A DNA stretch of 64,000 nt from Clostridia bacterium (GTDB lineage: Bacteria; Bacillota; Clostridia; Lachnospirales; Lachnospiraceae), in assembly GCA_910576205.1 (NCBI GenBank), contig CAJTHL010000004.1, forward strand, positions 62,001-126,000, read 5' to 3'. The notes under the pieces were generated by a model, which saw nothing but the letters and a program-made list of their open reading frames with translations, made no database searches and was not told the origin of the DNA. The stretch's first letter is position 1. Each line of letters opens with the position of its first letter. Both the position numbers and the translations under genes were made by a program. Positions 26,462 through 36,127 of the stretch are shown here, piece by piece.

Positions 26462-27646
26462 CTATATGATTTTTTCATATGCTTTAATTAAAATTTTCTT
26501 TTCATTTTCCCAACATAATTCTTTTTTAGCGGATATCAGATTTTTTTTAAATAAATCATATTGTGTTTTATTATTTTTCATAATATCAACACATTTAACT
26601 ATTCCATTTATATCACTTGGGGCGTTTAAAAATCCAATGTTATATGCTGCAATAATCTTCCTCATTTCCGGTAAATCGGATGCAATAACAGGAGTAAGTG
26701 CTTGAATACTCTCAAATAGTTTATTAGGCAAAGCATAATAATAACTTTTTGAAGTAGGAGCTATTAAAACCATACTCACATCTATAGCCCCCACATATTT
26801 CCATAAATCTTTTATTGGTACAGCATTCTGAAAAAGAACTCTGTCCAGTATCTTAAGACTTTTTGCTTTATTTAATAGTTGCCCTTTATAAGATTTACTG
26901 TCACAGTTTCCTAAAATAATAATCCCCACATCTTTTATGTTCGACGCTACATCAAGTAAGGTTTCAATTCCCCTTTCCTCACCTACAACACCGTGATACA
27001 TTAAAAGTATCTTTACTGTCCCGTTTAATTTTTTTAACAGATCCTGTCGTTTCTTTTTACATACCTCAGCATCAATCTGCCAGGTTTCTGGGATATTACG
27101 TACTACAATTGGACGTTTATTCAATTTATGAATTCTTTGAACCTCATTGGCAATACTGTCATTTACCACAATGCAAAACTCACATCTTTTGATGAGAAAA
27201 TGTTCCAAATAAGTAATTGCCAATATCTGAAGTTTATTCCGTTTGATATTTCGTCCTATCTCAAACTCATGTGAATCATATACAAGCTTAGGTCTTTTTT
27301 CTTTGGACACAAAAACACTCGAAAGATACCCTATAAATACTCCAAATATATCATGTCCCGATATAATGTCTGGCGAAATCTTCCTGGCTTGCCATGCCCA
27401 TGTAAATATGGAAATAATCCGGTTTATCGTATTGGGAATATGGTTTCCTAATGGCCTTGTAGATACACGGTAAATATCAAAGCCTTCTATTCGTTCTATA
27501 ACGCCTGTCTTTTTTCCTTTTGCCAAGACCAGAATATCCGCGCCCAGTTCTTTAATAACGCCTATTTCACGTTTATCCCTGCTTTCATTTTTCCATTCTG
27601 ATGGCGCTATCTTTAAAATAAGTTTTTGCGCCTGTTTTTCATCCAT
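26462..27646 (-). CDS. GT4-type glycosyltransferase
   Basis: 394 aa. GT-B fold with DIISGHDIFG and YDSHEFE in the acceptor half and LMYHGVVGEERGIETLL plus ALPNKLFESIQALTPVIASDLPEM in the donor half, the EX7E-like region of family GT4. The opening is shorter than in most relatives, beginning at a point normally some 20 residues in, so the glycine-rich first strand is missing. No better upstream start is visible because wbpG ends 14 bp before it. Donor and acceptor are unknown. Confidence 0.75.
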   Translation of the reverse strand: MDEKQAQKLILKIAPSEWKNESRDKREIGVIKELGADILVLAKGKKTGVIERIEGFDIYRVSTRPLGNHIPNTINRIISIFTWAWQARKISPDIISGHDIFGVFIGYLSSVFVSKEKRPKLVYDSHEFEIGRNIKRNKLQILAITYLEHFLIKRCEFCIVVNDSIANEVQRIHKLNKRPIVVRNIPETWQIDAEVCKKKRQDLLKKLNGTVKILLMYHGVVGEERGIETLLDVASNIKDVGIIILGNCDSKSYKGQLLNKAKSLKILDRVLFQNAVPIKDLWKYVGAIDVSMVLIAPTSKSYYYALPNKLFESIQALTPVIASDLPEMRKIIAAYNIGFLNAPSDINGIVKCVDIMKNNKTQYDLFKKNLISAKKELCWENEKKILIKAYEKII

Positions 27647-27660
27647 TTATTTCCAGTCTC

Positions 27661-28779
27661 CTAATATAACAATTTTCTTTTAACGGCAACAAGAAACTGA
27701 ATTAATTTTTTACTGTCTGCATAGTCGCTTTCTTTTTTGTTTGGCATATTCATACACCTTTCCCATTCATCAACAGGAATATCCAGCTTCTTTAATATAT
27801 AATCTCTATCCTCCAGCATTTGTTCCAGTGGGTAGACTGAGGTATCTTCCATTTCTTTTAAGGCCTCTTCACGAGTCATTTCCCCTCCTACAATCAAGCT
27901 GGAAAGATGAGCACGCTTTTTATCATATTGGAATTTCCGGGGTAGATAATAAGATTGAAAGAATTTAGTAAATCTTGATTCAAAATGTTTTCCCCCATAA
28001 TACTGCCAGCCAAATTTTTCATTCAATGTCGCTAGTGCTTCTTTTTTGGAATACGATACATAATTAAGAAGATTAACCCTTGTGACAGTTATTGAAACAT
28101 AAAAATACTTAAGAATATTAAAATGCGGATATTTATTAAAAATTTTCTTTCCCCGTCCACATTTTTTGTATATACTTTTAATATTTCTAAAGTCTATTGC
28201 TGCAGTTTGGCCCCATGAATTTGGCAAAATTCCCTCAGTGGCTAAATTGTATCCATTCAACATGTATTTTATTTTATATTTCTTGGCATACGCATACACT
28301 GCTGCCAAAAAAACATGATCCTGGGGAACATCTAAATCTGGAAGTCCAGAAAACATATATGCTCTTTGCAGTTCTTTCATCGCAGGCCAGTCAATTACAA
28401 TGGTATGCAAATCCATATTCAGTACTTTGCACATTTTCTGTATATTTTCTACTGCTATTTCTGTATTCCACCCGGCATCCACATGTACAGCAAGGACACG
28501 AAGTCCCAGCTGTGCCGCCATATATGCCGTATACGCACTGTCCACCCCTCCAGAGATTCCCAAAATACAATCATATTCCTTATTTTTTCCATATTCTTTT
28601 ATCTCTTGAACCAGTTTTTTCAGTTTTTCATCTGTCTCCCTTCCTTTATAGCCAAACAGTTTTACGTCCTCATCGTATTTATGACAATGATTACATACAC
28701 CATGTTCATCAAATTCTATTTCCGGATCACTTGTATCCATAATACATCTCGTGCATATCTTATAATTATTTTCAGACAT
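27661..28779 (-). CDS. wbpG: N-acetyl sugar amidotransferase (WbpG/PseA family)
   Basis: 372 aa from the ATG at 28779, preceded by AGGAGG; it overlaps the hisF-like stop by 8 bp. Two CxxC pairs (Cys9, Cys12, Cys29, Cys32) form a probable zinc site, followed by the PP-loop SGGVDS at 76-81 that activates substrate with ATP. With HisH- and HisF-like partners, such enzymes turn an N-acetyl group of a sugar into an acetamidino group. In Pseudomonas O-antigen this acts on 2,3-diacetamido uronic acids, and the homologue PseA acts in the pseudaminic acid pathway. The wbp neighbours favour the first target. Confidence 0.88.
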   Translation of the reverse strand: MSENNYKICTRCIMDTSDPEIEFDEHGVCNHCHKYDEDVKLFGYKGRETDEKLKKLVQEIKEYGKNKEYDCILGISGGVDSAYTAYMAAQLGLRVLAVHVDAGWNTEIAVENIQKMCKVLNMDLHTIVIDWPAMKELQRAYMFSGLPDLDVPQDHVFLAAVYAYAKKYKIKYMLNGYNLATEGILPNSWGQTAAIDFRNIKSIYKKCGRGKKIFNKYPHFNILKYFYVSITVTRVNLLNYVSYSKKEALATLNEKFGWQYYGGKHFESRFTKFFQSYYLPRKFQYDKKRAHLSSLIVGGEMTREEALKEMEDTSVYPLEQMLEDRDYILKKLDIPVDEWERCMNMPNKKESDYADSKKLIQFLVAVKRKLLY

Positions 28780-29554
28780 TATAAAATCCTCCTGCAATCA
28801 GATCCTGTTCATTTGGCATATTAATCAACACCGCTTTTTTCTTTCCATAATAAACAAACATGCTACCTGCTGCTGCCGCATGTGCATGCCCTTCTTCTAA
28901 AATCTGTTTTAAATCTTCTATTTTTGAAGCCCCACCACATGCAATTACTGGAATATTCACCTTTTCCGTTACAGAATTCACAAGGTTTAAGTCATACCCT
29001 TGCATCGTTCCATCCTGGTCCATAGAATTAAGCAAAAGTTCTCCAGCTCCTACCCGCTCTGCCAATACAGCAAGCTCCTGTGGTGTATAATCTGTTTTCT
29101 GTTTTCCATCATTTATATAGCAACTATAGCCATTCATGAATTTTTTCTTTGCATCTATGGATACAACAACACTCTGGCTTCCTGCATATCCTGCTATTTC
29201 CTCAATTAATCCTGGATTTTTTACAAATGAAGTATTTACAATCACCTTTTCATAGCCAATAAAAAAAATTTTTTTCGCCTGTTCCAGGCTGGAAATACCA
29301 CCGCCATAACTCATTGGCATAAATGCTTCTGAAGCAATATCCTGCAAGAATTCAAAATCCGGCCCCCTGTTTTCTTTAGATGCTTTTATATCCAGCAAAC
29401 AAATTTCATCCGCTTCTTTTTCATTAAAGATTCTGACTGCATTGATTACATCACCTAAATAATTTGGTGATGTAAATTTAACAGTCTTTACCAGGCCTTG
29501 GTCTTGAATTAACAAACAGGGAATAATTCTTGGTCGATTATTCATAATTAACAT
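28772..29554 (-). CDS. HisF-like cyclase/synthase subunit for sugar amidination
   Basis: 260 aa TIM barrel closely resembling imidazole glycerol phosphate synthase subunit HisF: RPRIIPCLLI at the start, EICLLDIKAS, then LLNSMDQDGTMQGYDL and CGGASKIEDL. No other histidine genes are near, and wbpG and a hisH-like gene flank it, so it belongs to the amidination system and passes ammonia from HisH to WbpG. The first ATG overlaps the hisH stop by 7 bp; a second ATG three codons later is an alternative. Confidence 0.87.
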   Translation of the reverse strand: MLIMNNRPRIIPCLLIQDQGLVKTVKFTSPNYLGDVINAVRIFNEKEADEICLLDIKASKENRGPDFEFLQDIASEAFMPMSYGGGISSLEQAKKIFFIGYEKVIVNTSFVKNPGLIEEIAGYAGSQSVVVSIDAKKKFMNGYSCYINDGKQKTDYTPQELAVLAERVGAGELLLNSMDQDGTMQGYDLNLVNSVTEKVNIPVIACGGASKIEDLKQILEEGHAHAAAAGSMFVYYGKKKAVLINMPNEQDLIAGGFYNV

Positions 29555-30165
29555 ACTTTCACAAAATTAGATAATAACTGCATTCCATATTTATGACTTT
29601 TTTCTGGGTGAAACTGCACTCCATAAATATTCTCATGACTTACTGCAGCCGCAAAAAGATATCCATAATTGCAACTCATCAAAACATTATCCGGATTTTC
29701 ACAGATCGCATGATAAGAATGCACAAAATAATATCGGGCTGGTGTTATATTATTGTATACTAAAGGATTCTCTTTCTTCTCAACAGTCACATAGTCCCAT
29801 CCCATATGTGGAACCTTCAATATCTGATTCTCAAATGAAAAGCGTTTATTCACAAAATTAATATATCCTAGTCCTAAAGAAGTGCCTTCCTCACTGGAAT
29901 TACCAAGCATTTGCATACCCAGACAGATCCCTAATAATGGTTTTTTTTCTTCCAACACATGTTTGTTAATTGCACTTAATAAACCACTATTTTTTAGTAA
30001 CTCCATGCCAGTATCAAACGCTCCCACTCCGGGAAGTATGATTTTATCTGCTTGTTCAATCTCTTCTGGACTGTACGCCAAGACCGAATCTTTTGCGCCA
30101 ATCTTATTCAGCATATTTAAAATAGAATATACATTTCCCAGTCCATAATTGACAATCGCTATCAT
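29548..30165 (-). CDS. HisH-like glutamine amidotransferase subunit for sugar amidination
   Basis: 205 aa class I glutaminase. The triad is visible: Cys81 in LLGICLGMQ, His186 and Glu188 in VQFHPEKSH. It releases ammonia from glutamine for the HisF-WbpG partners. Opening [12 protein letters not shown] is typical of HisH. The ATG overlaps the wbpD stop by 4 bp. The gene order wbpB-wbpD-hisH-hisF-wbpG couples amidation directly to the diamino uronic acid pathway. Confidence 0.88.
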   Translation of the reverse strand: MIAIVNYGLGNVYSILNMLNKIGAKDSVLAYSPEEIEQADKIILPGVGAFDTGMELLKNSGLLSAINKHVLEEKKPLLGICLGMQMLGNSSEEGTSLGLGYINFVNKRFSFENQILKVPHMGWDYVTVEKKENPLVYNNITPARYYFVHSYHAICENPDNVLMSCNYGYLFAAAVSHENIYGVQFHPEKSHKYGMQLLSNFVKVC

Positions 30166-30662
30166 ATTTCATACCTGTTTCCCTTTTCATCCACTCTTCC
30201 AATCACCTTTGCCGGCACCCCTGCCACCAGTGCATAGTCTGGCACATCCTTTGTCACAACGGCTCCTGCAGCCACCATGGCATATCTCCCCACTGTATGG
30301 CCGCATACAATGGTGGCGTTTGCCCCAATACTTGCACCTTCCTTAACCAAAGTCCTTTTATACCCGGCCTTTCCCTTAGGATATCTGGCCCTGGGTGTTA
30401 AATCGTTTGTGAATACGCAGGACGGGCCGCAGAATACGCCGTCCTCCAGCTCCACCCCCTCATAGAGGGATACGTTGTTCTGGATTTTACAAGCATCGCC
30501 GATGAGCACATTATTGGATACATTTACGTTCTGGCCCAGGGAACATCCCTTTCCGATCCTGGCTCCCCTCTGGATATGACAGAAGTACCAGACCTTTGTC
30601 CCTGCGCCGATTTCCACGTCTTCATCGATGTAACTGCTTTCATGTACATAATAATCTGTCAT
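30162..30662 (-). CDS. wbpD: WbpD-like UDP-3-amino-GlcNAcA N-acetyltransferase
   Basis: 166 aa left-handed beta-helix protein with many hexapeptide repeats ([30 protein letters not shown]). It acetylates the 3-amino group introduced by WbpE using acetyl-CoA. Size, the opening [16 protein letters not shown] and overlap by 4 bp with the dehydrogenase gene wbpB all match WbpD/WlbB. The DNA from here to wbpA is visibly richer in G and C than the flanking genes. Confidence 0.88.
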   Translation of the reverse strand: MTDYYVHESSYIDEDVEIGAGTKVWYFCHIQRGARIGKGCSLGQNVNVSNNVLIGDACKIQNNVSLYEGVELEDGVFCGPSCVFTNDLTPRARYPKGKAGYKRTLVKEGASIGANATIVCGHTVGRYAMVAAGAVVTKDVPDYALVAGVPAKVIGRVDEKGNRYEI

Positions 30663-31738
30663 TCTGAAAACTCCCCCGCCATTTCCCCAGAAGAAAAGTC
30701 CGTCAAGGGCAGTTTTACCGGAAGTCCCGTTTTCTGGCTCTTGTAAATCGCAAGGACCATCTCCAAGGCGTTCCTTCCTGCCACCGCATCCACATAGGGC
30801 TTCCGGTTCTCTTGTATTGCCCGGATCATGTCCGCATACAGGCTGCTGTGCCCGTTTCCATAGACATTGCTAGTCTGTTCCTTAAGTTCCTTGTTCTGCG
30901 CATCTTTTTCCGTCTCATCCGCAAACTGCCACACGTCGATATTATTCGTAGATGTTCCTCCCAGCTTTACTGTGCCGTTTTCCCCAAATATATATAAAGT
31001 TTCTTCCAGATTCCGGGGATAAACGTTTGTCGTCCCTTCTATAGTAGCAACAACCCCGTTGCTAAATTTTACCACTGCCATTCCCACATCCTCCGCTTCC
31101 AGATATCCATGAAACTGCTGGCGGGTCTGGCCGTATACCTCGTTCACTTCATCCCCCATCATCCAACGGAGAAGATCAATCCCGTGGATGCATTGGTTCA
31201 TTAGTGCTCCCCCGTCAGAAACCCATTTTCCCCGCCACGGGGCCTGGACATAGTAATCTTCGTTCCGGTTCCAACGCACATGGATGGATCCATGAGACAA
31301 CTTCCCGAATCTTCCAGCCTCCAAGGCCCTCCGCAGCTCCTGGACGGCTACGTTGAACCGATTCTGGTGACAGGCTGCCACCTTCACTCCCTTTCCTTCG
31401 GAACGACGGATGATCTCGTCCGCATCCTGGATGCTCATTGCAATAGGCTTTTCGATAATGCAGTTTATCCCATGGTCAATGCAGTATAAGGCGATCTCCG
31501 CATGAATACCACTTTCTGTGGCAATGCCAACCAGTTCTATTTCATTTTCTTCCAACATTCTCTTATAGTCCGTATAATACCGGATAGATATGTCATTTCC
31601 CAGACCACTATTTTTAAGCAATGCGGTCATTTTTCCTGGCTCGATATCACAGACCGCCACAAATTCAAGCTGATTTCTGATTACGGCTTTAACGTGGTTC
31701 ACCGCTATACGGCCACAGCCGATAAGAGCATACTTCAT
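30659..31738 (-). CDS. wbpB: WbpB-like UDP-GlcNAcA 3-dehydrogenase (Gfo/Idh/MocA family)
   Basis: 359 aa. Opens with the Rossmann motif [17 protein letters not shown] holds the catalytic lysine of the family, and the substrate domain includes [20 protein letters not shown]. It oxidises C3 of UDP-GlcNAcA made by WbpA. A GGAAAGG site precedes the ATG. It is part of the wbpA-wbpB-wbpD block. The 103-bp gap before it, after wbpA, contains short inverted repeats (GGCTCA/TGAGCC) but no convincing terminator. Confidence 0.88.
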   Translation of the reverse strand: MKYALIGCGRIAVNHVKAVIRNQLEFVAVCDIEPGKMTALLKNSGLGNDISIRYYTDYKRMLEENEIELVGIATESGIHAEIALYCIDHGINCIIEKPIAMSIQDADEIIRRSEGKGVKVAACHQNRFNVAVQELRRALEAGRFGKLSHGSIHVRWNRNEDYYVQAPWRGKWVSDGGALMNQCIHGIDLLRWMMGDEVNEVYGQTRQQFHGYLEAEDVGMAVVKFSNGVVATIEGTTNVYPRNLEETLYIFGENGTVKLGGTSTNNIDVWQFADETEKDAQNKELKEQTSNVYGNGHSSLYADMIRAIQENRKPYVDAVAGRNALEMVLAIYKSQKTGLPVKLPLTDFSSGEMAGEFSE

Positions 31739-31841
31739 TGTTGTTTTTCCTTTCCAGTTTCAGGTTTTCTTTTGGCTCACTGCTTCTTTTTCAAACCTGG
31801 GAATGAGCCCTTATGGTGGTTCTCATATAAACCAGCCTCTC

Positions 31842-33155
31842 CTATAATGTCTCTATGTTTTCCCTACAGGCAATGTTCTTCATCACATTCTTCGTGTCAA
31901 ACACCGCCTTCGCATGACGCTGGATCAACTCATAGTCCACATTGGTGTGGGCTGCTGTTATCACTACAAGATCATAGCCCTCTATCACACTTCCTGTCAG
32001 CTCTGGAATCCCTTTATAGAGCACGCCGTTCCTCTTATACTGTGGAATCCAGGGATCATAATATTCAACCTCCGACTGGACCTTGACAAACCCGTCAATC
32101 ACAGCGAGAGCCGGACTCTCCCGGTAATCATCGATATCCTGTTTATATGCAACACCCACCACCAGCACCTTCGCGCCATTTAGAGCCTTTTGGAAACGAT
32201 TCAGTATTTTCCCCGCCCGCTCTACACAGTATTCCGGCATCCGGTCATTGATCATCATGGAGCTCTCAATCATCGAGGTATGGAACCCGTATTCCCTGGC
32301 TTTCCAGGAGAGATAATAGGGATCCAGGGGAATACAGTGTCCCCCAAGACCCGGTCCAGGGTAAAAAGCCTGGAAACCATAAGGTTTGGATTTTGCCGCC
32401 TCGATAACCTCCCAGATGCTGATTCCCATGCGGTTGCAGAGAATGGCTAATTCATTTACCAGGCCGATATTGATATTCCGGTAGGTATTTTCCAGGATTT
32501 TTTCCATCTCCGCTATGGCTGGAGAGGATACCTCAAACACATCACCCTCCAGTACGGAGCGGTACATAGCGGCTATAACCTCTGTAGCGTCTTTTCCAAT
32601 ACCCCCTACCACTTTGGGCGTGTTCTTTGTCTTGTAGATCAGATTCCCAGGATCCACGCGCTCCGGGGAAAACCCCAGATAAAAGTCTTCCCCACAGATA
32701 AGACCAGAGCCTTCTTCCAGTATAGTTTTTACCAGTTCCTCTGTGGTTCCTGGATATGTTGTGGACTCCAGCACAACAATGGTTTCTTTTGTGAGATATT
32801 TCGCGATCTGCTCTGTGGAAGATTTCACATAGCTGATATCTGGCTGCTGGTGCCTGTCCAAGGGGGTGGGGACACAGATAGCGATAAAGTCCACTTCTTT
32901 TACAAAAGAAAAATTGGTTGTAGCAGCTAACATTCCTGCTTCAACCAATTTCTTTAAATCACTGTCCACCACGTCACCAATGTAGTTTTGGCCTTCATTT
33001 ACAAGTTTTATCTTTTCTTCCTGTACGTCAAAACCGATGGTTCTAAACCCGGCCTTTGCCTTTTCCACAGCTAATGGAAGCCCTACATAGCCAAGGCCAA
33101 CCACACCAACCTCTATTTTTTTATCCTTTATTTTTTTTAATAGTTTTTCTTTCAT
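31842..33155 (-). CDS. wbpA: UDP-N-acetylglucosamine 6-dehydrogenase
   Basis: 437 aa nucleotide-sugar dehydrogenase. VGLGYVGLP at 19-27 binds NAD; the catalytic cysteine is Cys274 in GGHCIPLDPYYLSW, and the carboxyl third binds UDP-sugar. It oxidises UDP-GlcNAc to UDP-GlcNAcA, feeding WbpB. WbpB and WbpD downstream argue for WbpA rather than a ManNAc or glucose dehydrogenase. The start has AAAGGAG upstream. No WbpI-like 2-epimerase is seen, so the final sugar may keep the gluco form. Confidence 0.9.
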   Translation of the reverse strand: MKEKLLKKIKDKKIEVGVVGLGYVGLPLAVEKAKAGFRTIGFDVQEEKIKLVNEGQNYIGDVVDSDLKKLVEAGMLAATTNFSFVKEVDFIAICVPTPLDRHQQPDISYVKSSTEQIAKYLTKETIVVLESTTYPGTTEELVKTILEEGSGLICGEDFYLGFSPERVDPGNLIYKTKNTPKVVGGIGKDATEVIAAMYRSVLEGDVFEVSSPAIAEMEKILENTYRNINIGLVNELAILCNRMGISIWEVIEAAKSKPYGFQAFYPGPGLGGHCIPLDPYYLSWKAREYGFHTSMIESSMMINDRMPEYCVERAGKILNRFQKALNGAKVLVVGVAYKQDIDDYRESPALAVIDGFVKVQSEVEYYDPWIPQYKRNGVLYKGIPELTGSVIEGYDLVVITAAHTNVDYELIQRHAKAVFDTKNVMKNIACRENIETL

Positions 33156-33169
33156 AACAGGTCTCCTTT

Positions 33170-33901
33170 TCAGCTATGATCCAAATAATATATGGCCGAT
33201 CTGTAAATTGGTATAACTTCCCCAATTTTATACTGCAATCTCCTATTTTCTCCAGAAAACATTTTTTTAAAATCTGATTCAGAATACATATATCCACAGA
33301 ATGTATCCTTTTTTCCCAGTAAAACATTTCGTATATGACGCAGTTTTTCAAAAACAAACAATTTCAAGTTTAATAATTCGGTTGGTACAAAAATGATATT
33401 TTTGATACCATCTTCATACATTTTCGTGAAAATATCACACCATTCTTTGTAATCAAATTCTGTAGAAACCCGGTACATAATAACACAATCTGTATTTAAT
33501 TTTTTAAAATTGTCTTTTTTTATATCAAATACTTCCAGTCTGTCACATTCTGTAAATACATTCTGCAGCGATCTGATTGCTGATTCTGTATAATCAGTTC
33601 CTATCAGATATAATTCCGGATTATTTTTTTTCAGATGCCATTCCAGAACACCCTTCCCAATTCCAAGGGACGCAACCCTGTTATATTTATATTTCTTCAA
33701 AAGATTGCTTATAAACTTTGCTGACTGGCCATACCCAACCGCCTTTCCACAATTTTCACGATATTGTTCAACCGATTTTTCAATGGAAAAATCCTCATCC
33801 CCCTCTTCTCTCAAAAGTTCCCAGCTTTTGCATCCCAATGTATCGGATTCCATTTTTCTTTGCACATTTTCTCCAAAATAAAAATAATGTTTACATCTCA
33901 T
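33170..33901 (-). CDS. Putative SAM-dependent methyltransferase
   Basis: 243 aa. The Rossmann-type strand VASLGIGKGVLEWHL and the following LIGTDYTESAIRSL look like methyltransferase motifs I and II, with VIMYRVSTEFD at the position of motif IV. The carboxyl part is not recognised. The ribosome binding site is poor and the gene is AT-rich, unlike wbpA next to it. It may decorate a sugar in the repeat unit. A nucleotide-binding protein of another class is possible. Confidence 0.5.
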   Translation of the reverse strand: MRCKHYFYFGENVQRKMESDTLGCKSWELLREEGDEDFSIEKSVEQYRENCGKAVGYGQSAKFISNLLKKYKYNRVASLGIGKGVLEWHLKKNNPELYLIGTDYTESAIRSLQNVFTECDRLEVFDIKKDNFKKLNTDCVIMYRVSTEFDYKEWCDIFTKMYEDGIKNIIFVPTELLNLKLFVFEKLRHIRNVLLGKKDTFCGYMYSESDFKKMFSGENRRLQYKIGEVIPIYRSAIYYLDHS

Positions 33902-33948
33902 ATTTTAATTTTTCCCGTTTTTGTACTGTCAAATATATTCTAAAATTA

Positions 33949-35094
33949 CTATATTTCATATAGCCACGCCGCCAATTTTCTATAATCCAGTTGTTCTTGG
34001 GCAATCTGATAAGATTTTTCCCGTTTTTGTTGTATTAAAACGTAATTATTTAATATGGTATTTAATAAGTCAATTATATCGAATATATTTTTTATATAAA
34101 AAGCACTCTCTCCTAATAACCGTTTGTGATTTCCATAGGGATAAAGAGCCAGGGCACATCTACAGCAGGCAGCAGCCTGCATTGTCGCTGATTGTGTCCC
34201 TGGTTGTAAATATATATCTGCCGAACATAAATAATCCAAAAATTCCTCGTCACTTTTCCAGCCAACAAACTCAATTCTCTTATCGTCTTTTGCTATTTTT
34301 TCATATATGGACTTTACCTCTTCATCCATGCTCCCTAAAATCAGCAATTTAAGTCTTTTATCCCTTACTCTATTCATTGCATATAAAATATCCGTTGTCT
34401 TCTTCTTGGAATTCATTTTTCCACTATGAAGCAAAAGAATAGTATCTGGTGTTAAATAATATTTTTCTCTTATGTGTTTTCTTTTTTCTATATACTCTTT
34501 CTGTGAAAATATCATTCCACCTAACGGATAATATTTCAATTTTTTTATGGGAATTCTATTTACTTGCTCTGTAAACTTCATTACATCATAAGATATACAC
34601 CATATACTTTCTGTATATTTTAATATTTTCCTTGCCATTTGTGCATAAATTATTTTATGTAGAAATATTTTTGAAAAAAAATTCTGAGCACTATTGTACT
34701 GGTCTGCATGAGTATCAACAAATAATATAGTATTAGTATCAATCTTCATATAATGGGAAATCGGCCAAACCGCCAATGTCTGATATCCGTGGAGCATAAT
34801 AATATCTGGCTTTAGTCTCCCCAATACCTTTTTTAATCCCACTACTACTCTGAGTTTCTCGGTTAAAACTGGTAAAAAGAGATTTTTATAAGACAACCTT
34901 ATAACATGGACTCCATTTTCTGCCACAAATTCCCCATTAGGAACTGTTTCTATTCTTCCATCTTTCCAAATATAATTGGTAGCAATGAAATAAACCTTAT
35001 GCCCATCTTGAACATTAATCCCTGGTATCACATTTTCCTGGTAATTCATTTTCTCTGTAAAGGGACCTGTTAAATCTATATGCACTATTTTCAT
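33949..35094 (-). CDS. GT4-type glycosyltransferase
   Basis: 381 aa from the ATG at 35094 (MKIVHIDLTG); the TTG further upstream has no better support. GT-B fold with DIIMLHGYQ and LFVDTHADQYN in the first half, LLLHSGKMNSKKKT and VGWKSDEEFLDYLCSADIYLQPG in the donor half. The last conserved region reads QSATMQAAACCRCALALYPYG, where an acidic residue is usual, so the EX7E pattern is degenerate. Donor sugar unknown; position after the uronic acid genes suggests a role in the same oligosaccharide. Confidence 0.75.
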   Translation of the reverse strand: MKIVHIDLTGPFTEKMNYQENVIPGINVQDGHKVYFIATNYIWKDGRIETVPNGEFVAENGVHVIRLSYKNLFLPVLTEKLRVVVGLKKVLGRLKPDIIMLHGYQTLAVWPISHYMKIDTNTILFVDTHADQYNSAQNFFSKIFLHKIIYAQMARKILKYTESIWCISYDVMKFTEQVNRIPIKKLKYYPLGGMIFSQKEYIEKRKHIREKYYLTPDTILLLHSGKMNSKKKTTDILYAMNRVRDKRLKLLILGSMDEEVKSIYEKIAKDDKRIEFVGWKSDEEFLDYLCSADIYLQPGTQSATMQAAACCRCALALYPYGNHKRLLGESAFYIKNIFDIIDLLNTILNNYVLIQQKREKSYQIAQEQLDYRKLAAWLYEI

Positions 35095-35122
35095 GCTTAC
35101 ATATTTCCAATCCAAGGTATTT

Positions 35123-36124
35123 CTATTTTATCTTATCCAGATCAATAACATCCGTTAGGCTTTTTACCTTGAACTGCATGATATTACTCTGTATAAAAGA
35201 TTTCATTTTATTGCTTGAACAGCTCTTTCTTATCACAAAATCCAGATTATATTTTGTCCCCAATATAGCCCTCAGTTCCTCCAGTTCTTTTAAATAAGGA
35301 AGGTAAATACACTCTTTTAGTCTTTTATCACGGGTTTCTGAATTAATATTAACTTTTCTTTCTGACAGATATCTGATATTCTGGAAGTGGTAAAAAACAA
35401 GCGGGAATGTCCTGTCTGTACGCCTCTCCTTTAAAATAATATTCCCAGATGTCTCTACCAGCCTATACTGGTACAGATTCCACGGGGCTACTCCGCCTCC
35501 CAGGTTCTGTAATTCATATACCCCACTAAATAAAACTGGAAACTTTTCCAGATACTTCTGGTCTCCCATACGGTCTGTCTCATAAAGTGCATAACACCAT
35601 TCAAAACACCTGGCCTTCCACCATTTTAGTGCTTTCCATGCATTCACAGACTGGTCAAAATAGTTGAATTCAACACAGTATTTTCCGCTTCTCTTCAACC
35701 ATTTTCTTCCTCTCCGGTCATCTGCAAACCTATGCTCCGTTAATACGATGCCGGCTCCACTGTATATAATTTCTTTAAATAATATTTCTGGGCTGGAAAA
35801 GAAATACAGATCAGAATCTATATAGGTACAATCCGGTACCCTGTAATGTTCCAGGACGTATTCAATGATTACCGGCGTACAAGTCCAACAGTATTCTGCC
35901 TTTGACCTGGTTTTCTTAATCTCCAGAAGTTCTTCTGTTTCTATGGAAGTATAGGGAATCAGCACAGCATTCTTTAAATTTATCTGTCCCAGAATATTAT
36001 ATGCCTGGTCATCAAAACAGAATATATATATAACAAAGTCTTCACATACCCTTTCCAGGGATCTGTACATTGCCCAGCCCTTATCCAGATAATTTGAATC
36101 AAATAACGTACAAAAAGTAAGCAT
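35123..36124 (-). CDS. Putative nucleotide-diphospho-sugar transferase (GT-A, DSD motif)
   Basis: 333 aa. The metal and donor-binding motif YIDSDLYFFS (Asp103-Ser-Asp105) is like that of GT8-related transferases. The opening LTFCTLFDSNYLDKG with RSLERV fits this class too, and FNYFDQSVNAWKALKWW and GGGVAPWNLYQY follow. There is no membrane segment. GGTGAGGA precedes the ATG, and the gene is 3 bp from the GT2 gene upstream. Family relation is by fold and motif; donor and acceptor are unknown. Confidence 0.7.
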   Translation of the reverse strand: MLTFCTLFDSNYLDKGWAMYRSLERVCEDFVIYIFCFDDQAYNILGQINLKNAVLIPYTSIETEELLEIKKTRSKAEYCWTCTPVIIEYVLEHYRVPDCTYIDSDLYFFSSPEILFKEIIYSGAGIVLTEHRFADDRRGRKWLKRSGKYCVEFNYFDQSVNAWKALKWWKARCFEWCYALYETDRMGDQKYLEKFPVLFSGVYELQNLGGGVAPWNLYQYRLVETSGNIILKERRTDRTFPLVFYHFQNIRYLSERKVNINSETRDKRLKECIYLPYLKELEELRAILGTKYNLDFVIRKSCSSNKMKSFIQSNIMQFKVKSLTDVIDLDKIK

Positions 36125-36127
36125 TCC

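Noticed and set aside
28772..30165. hisF and hisH as histidine biosynthesis genes
   Set aside because: No other his gene is present, and both are coupled to wbpG and the wbp sugar genes, the known arrangement for sugar amidination.
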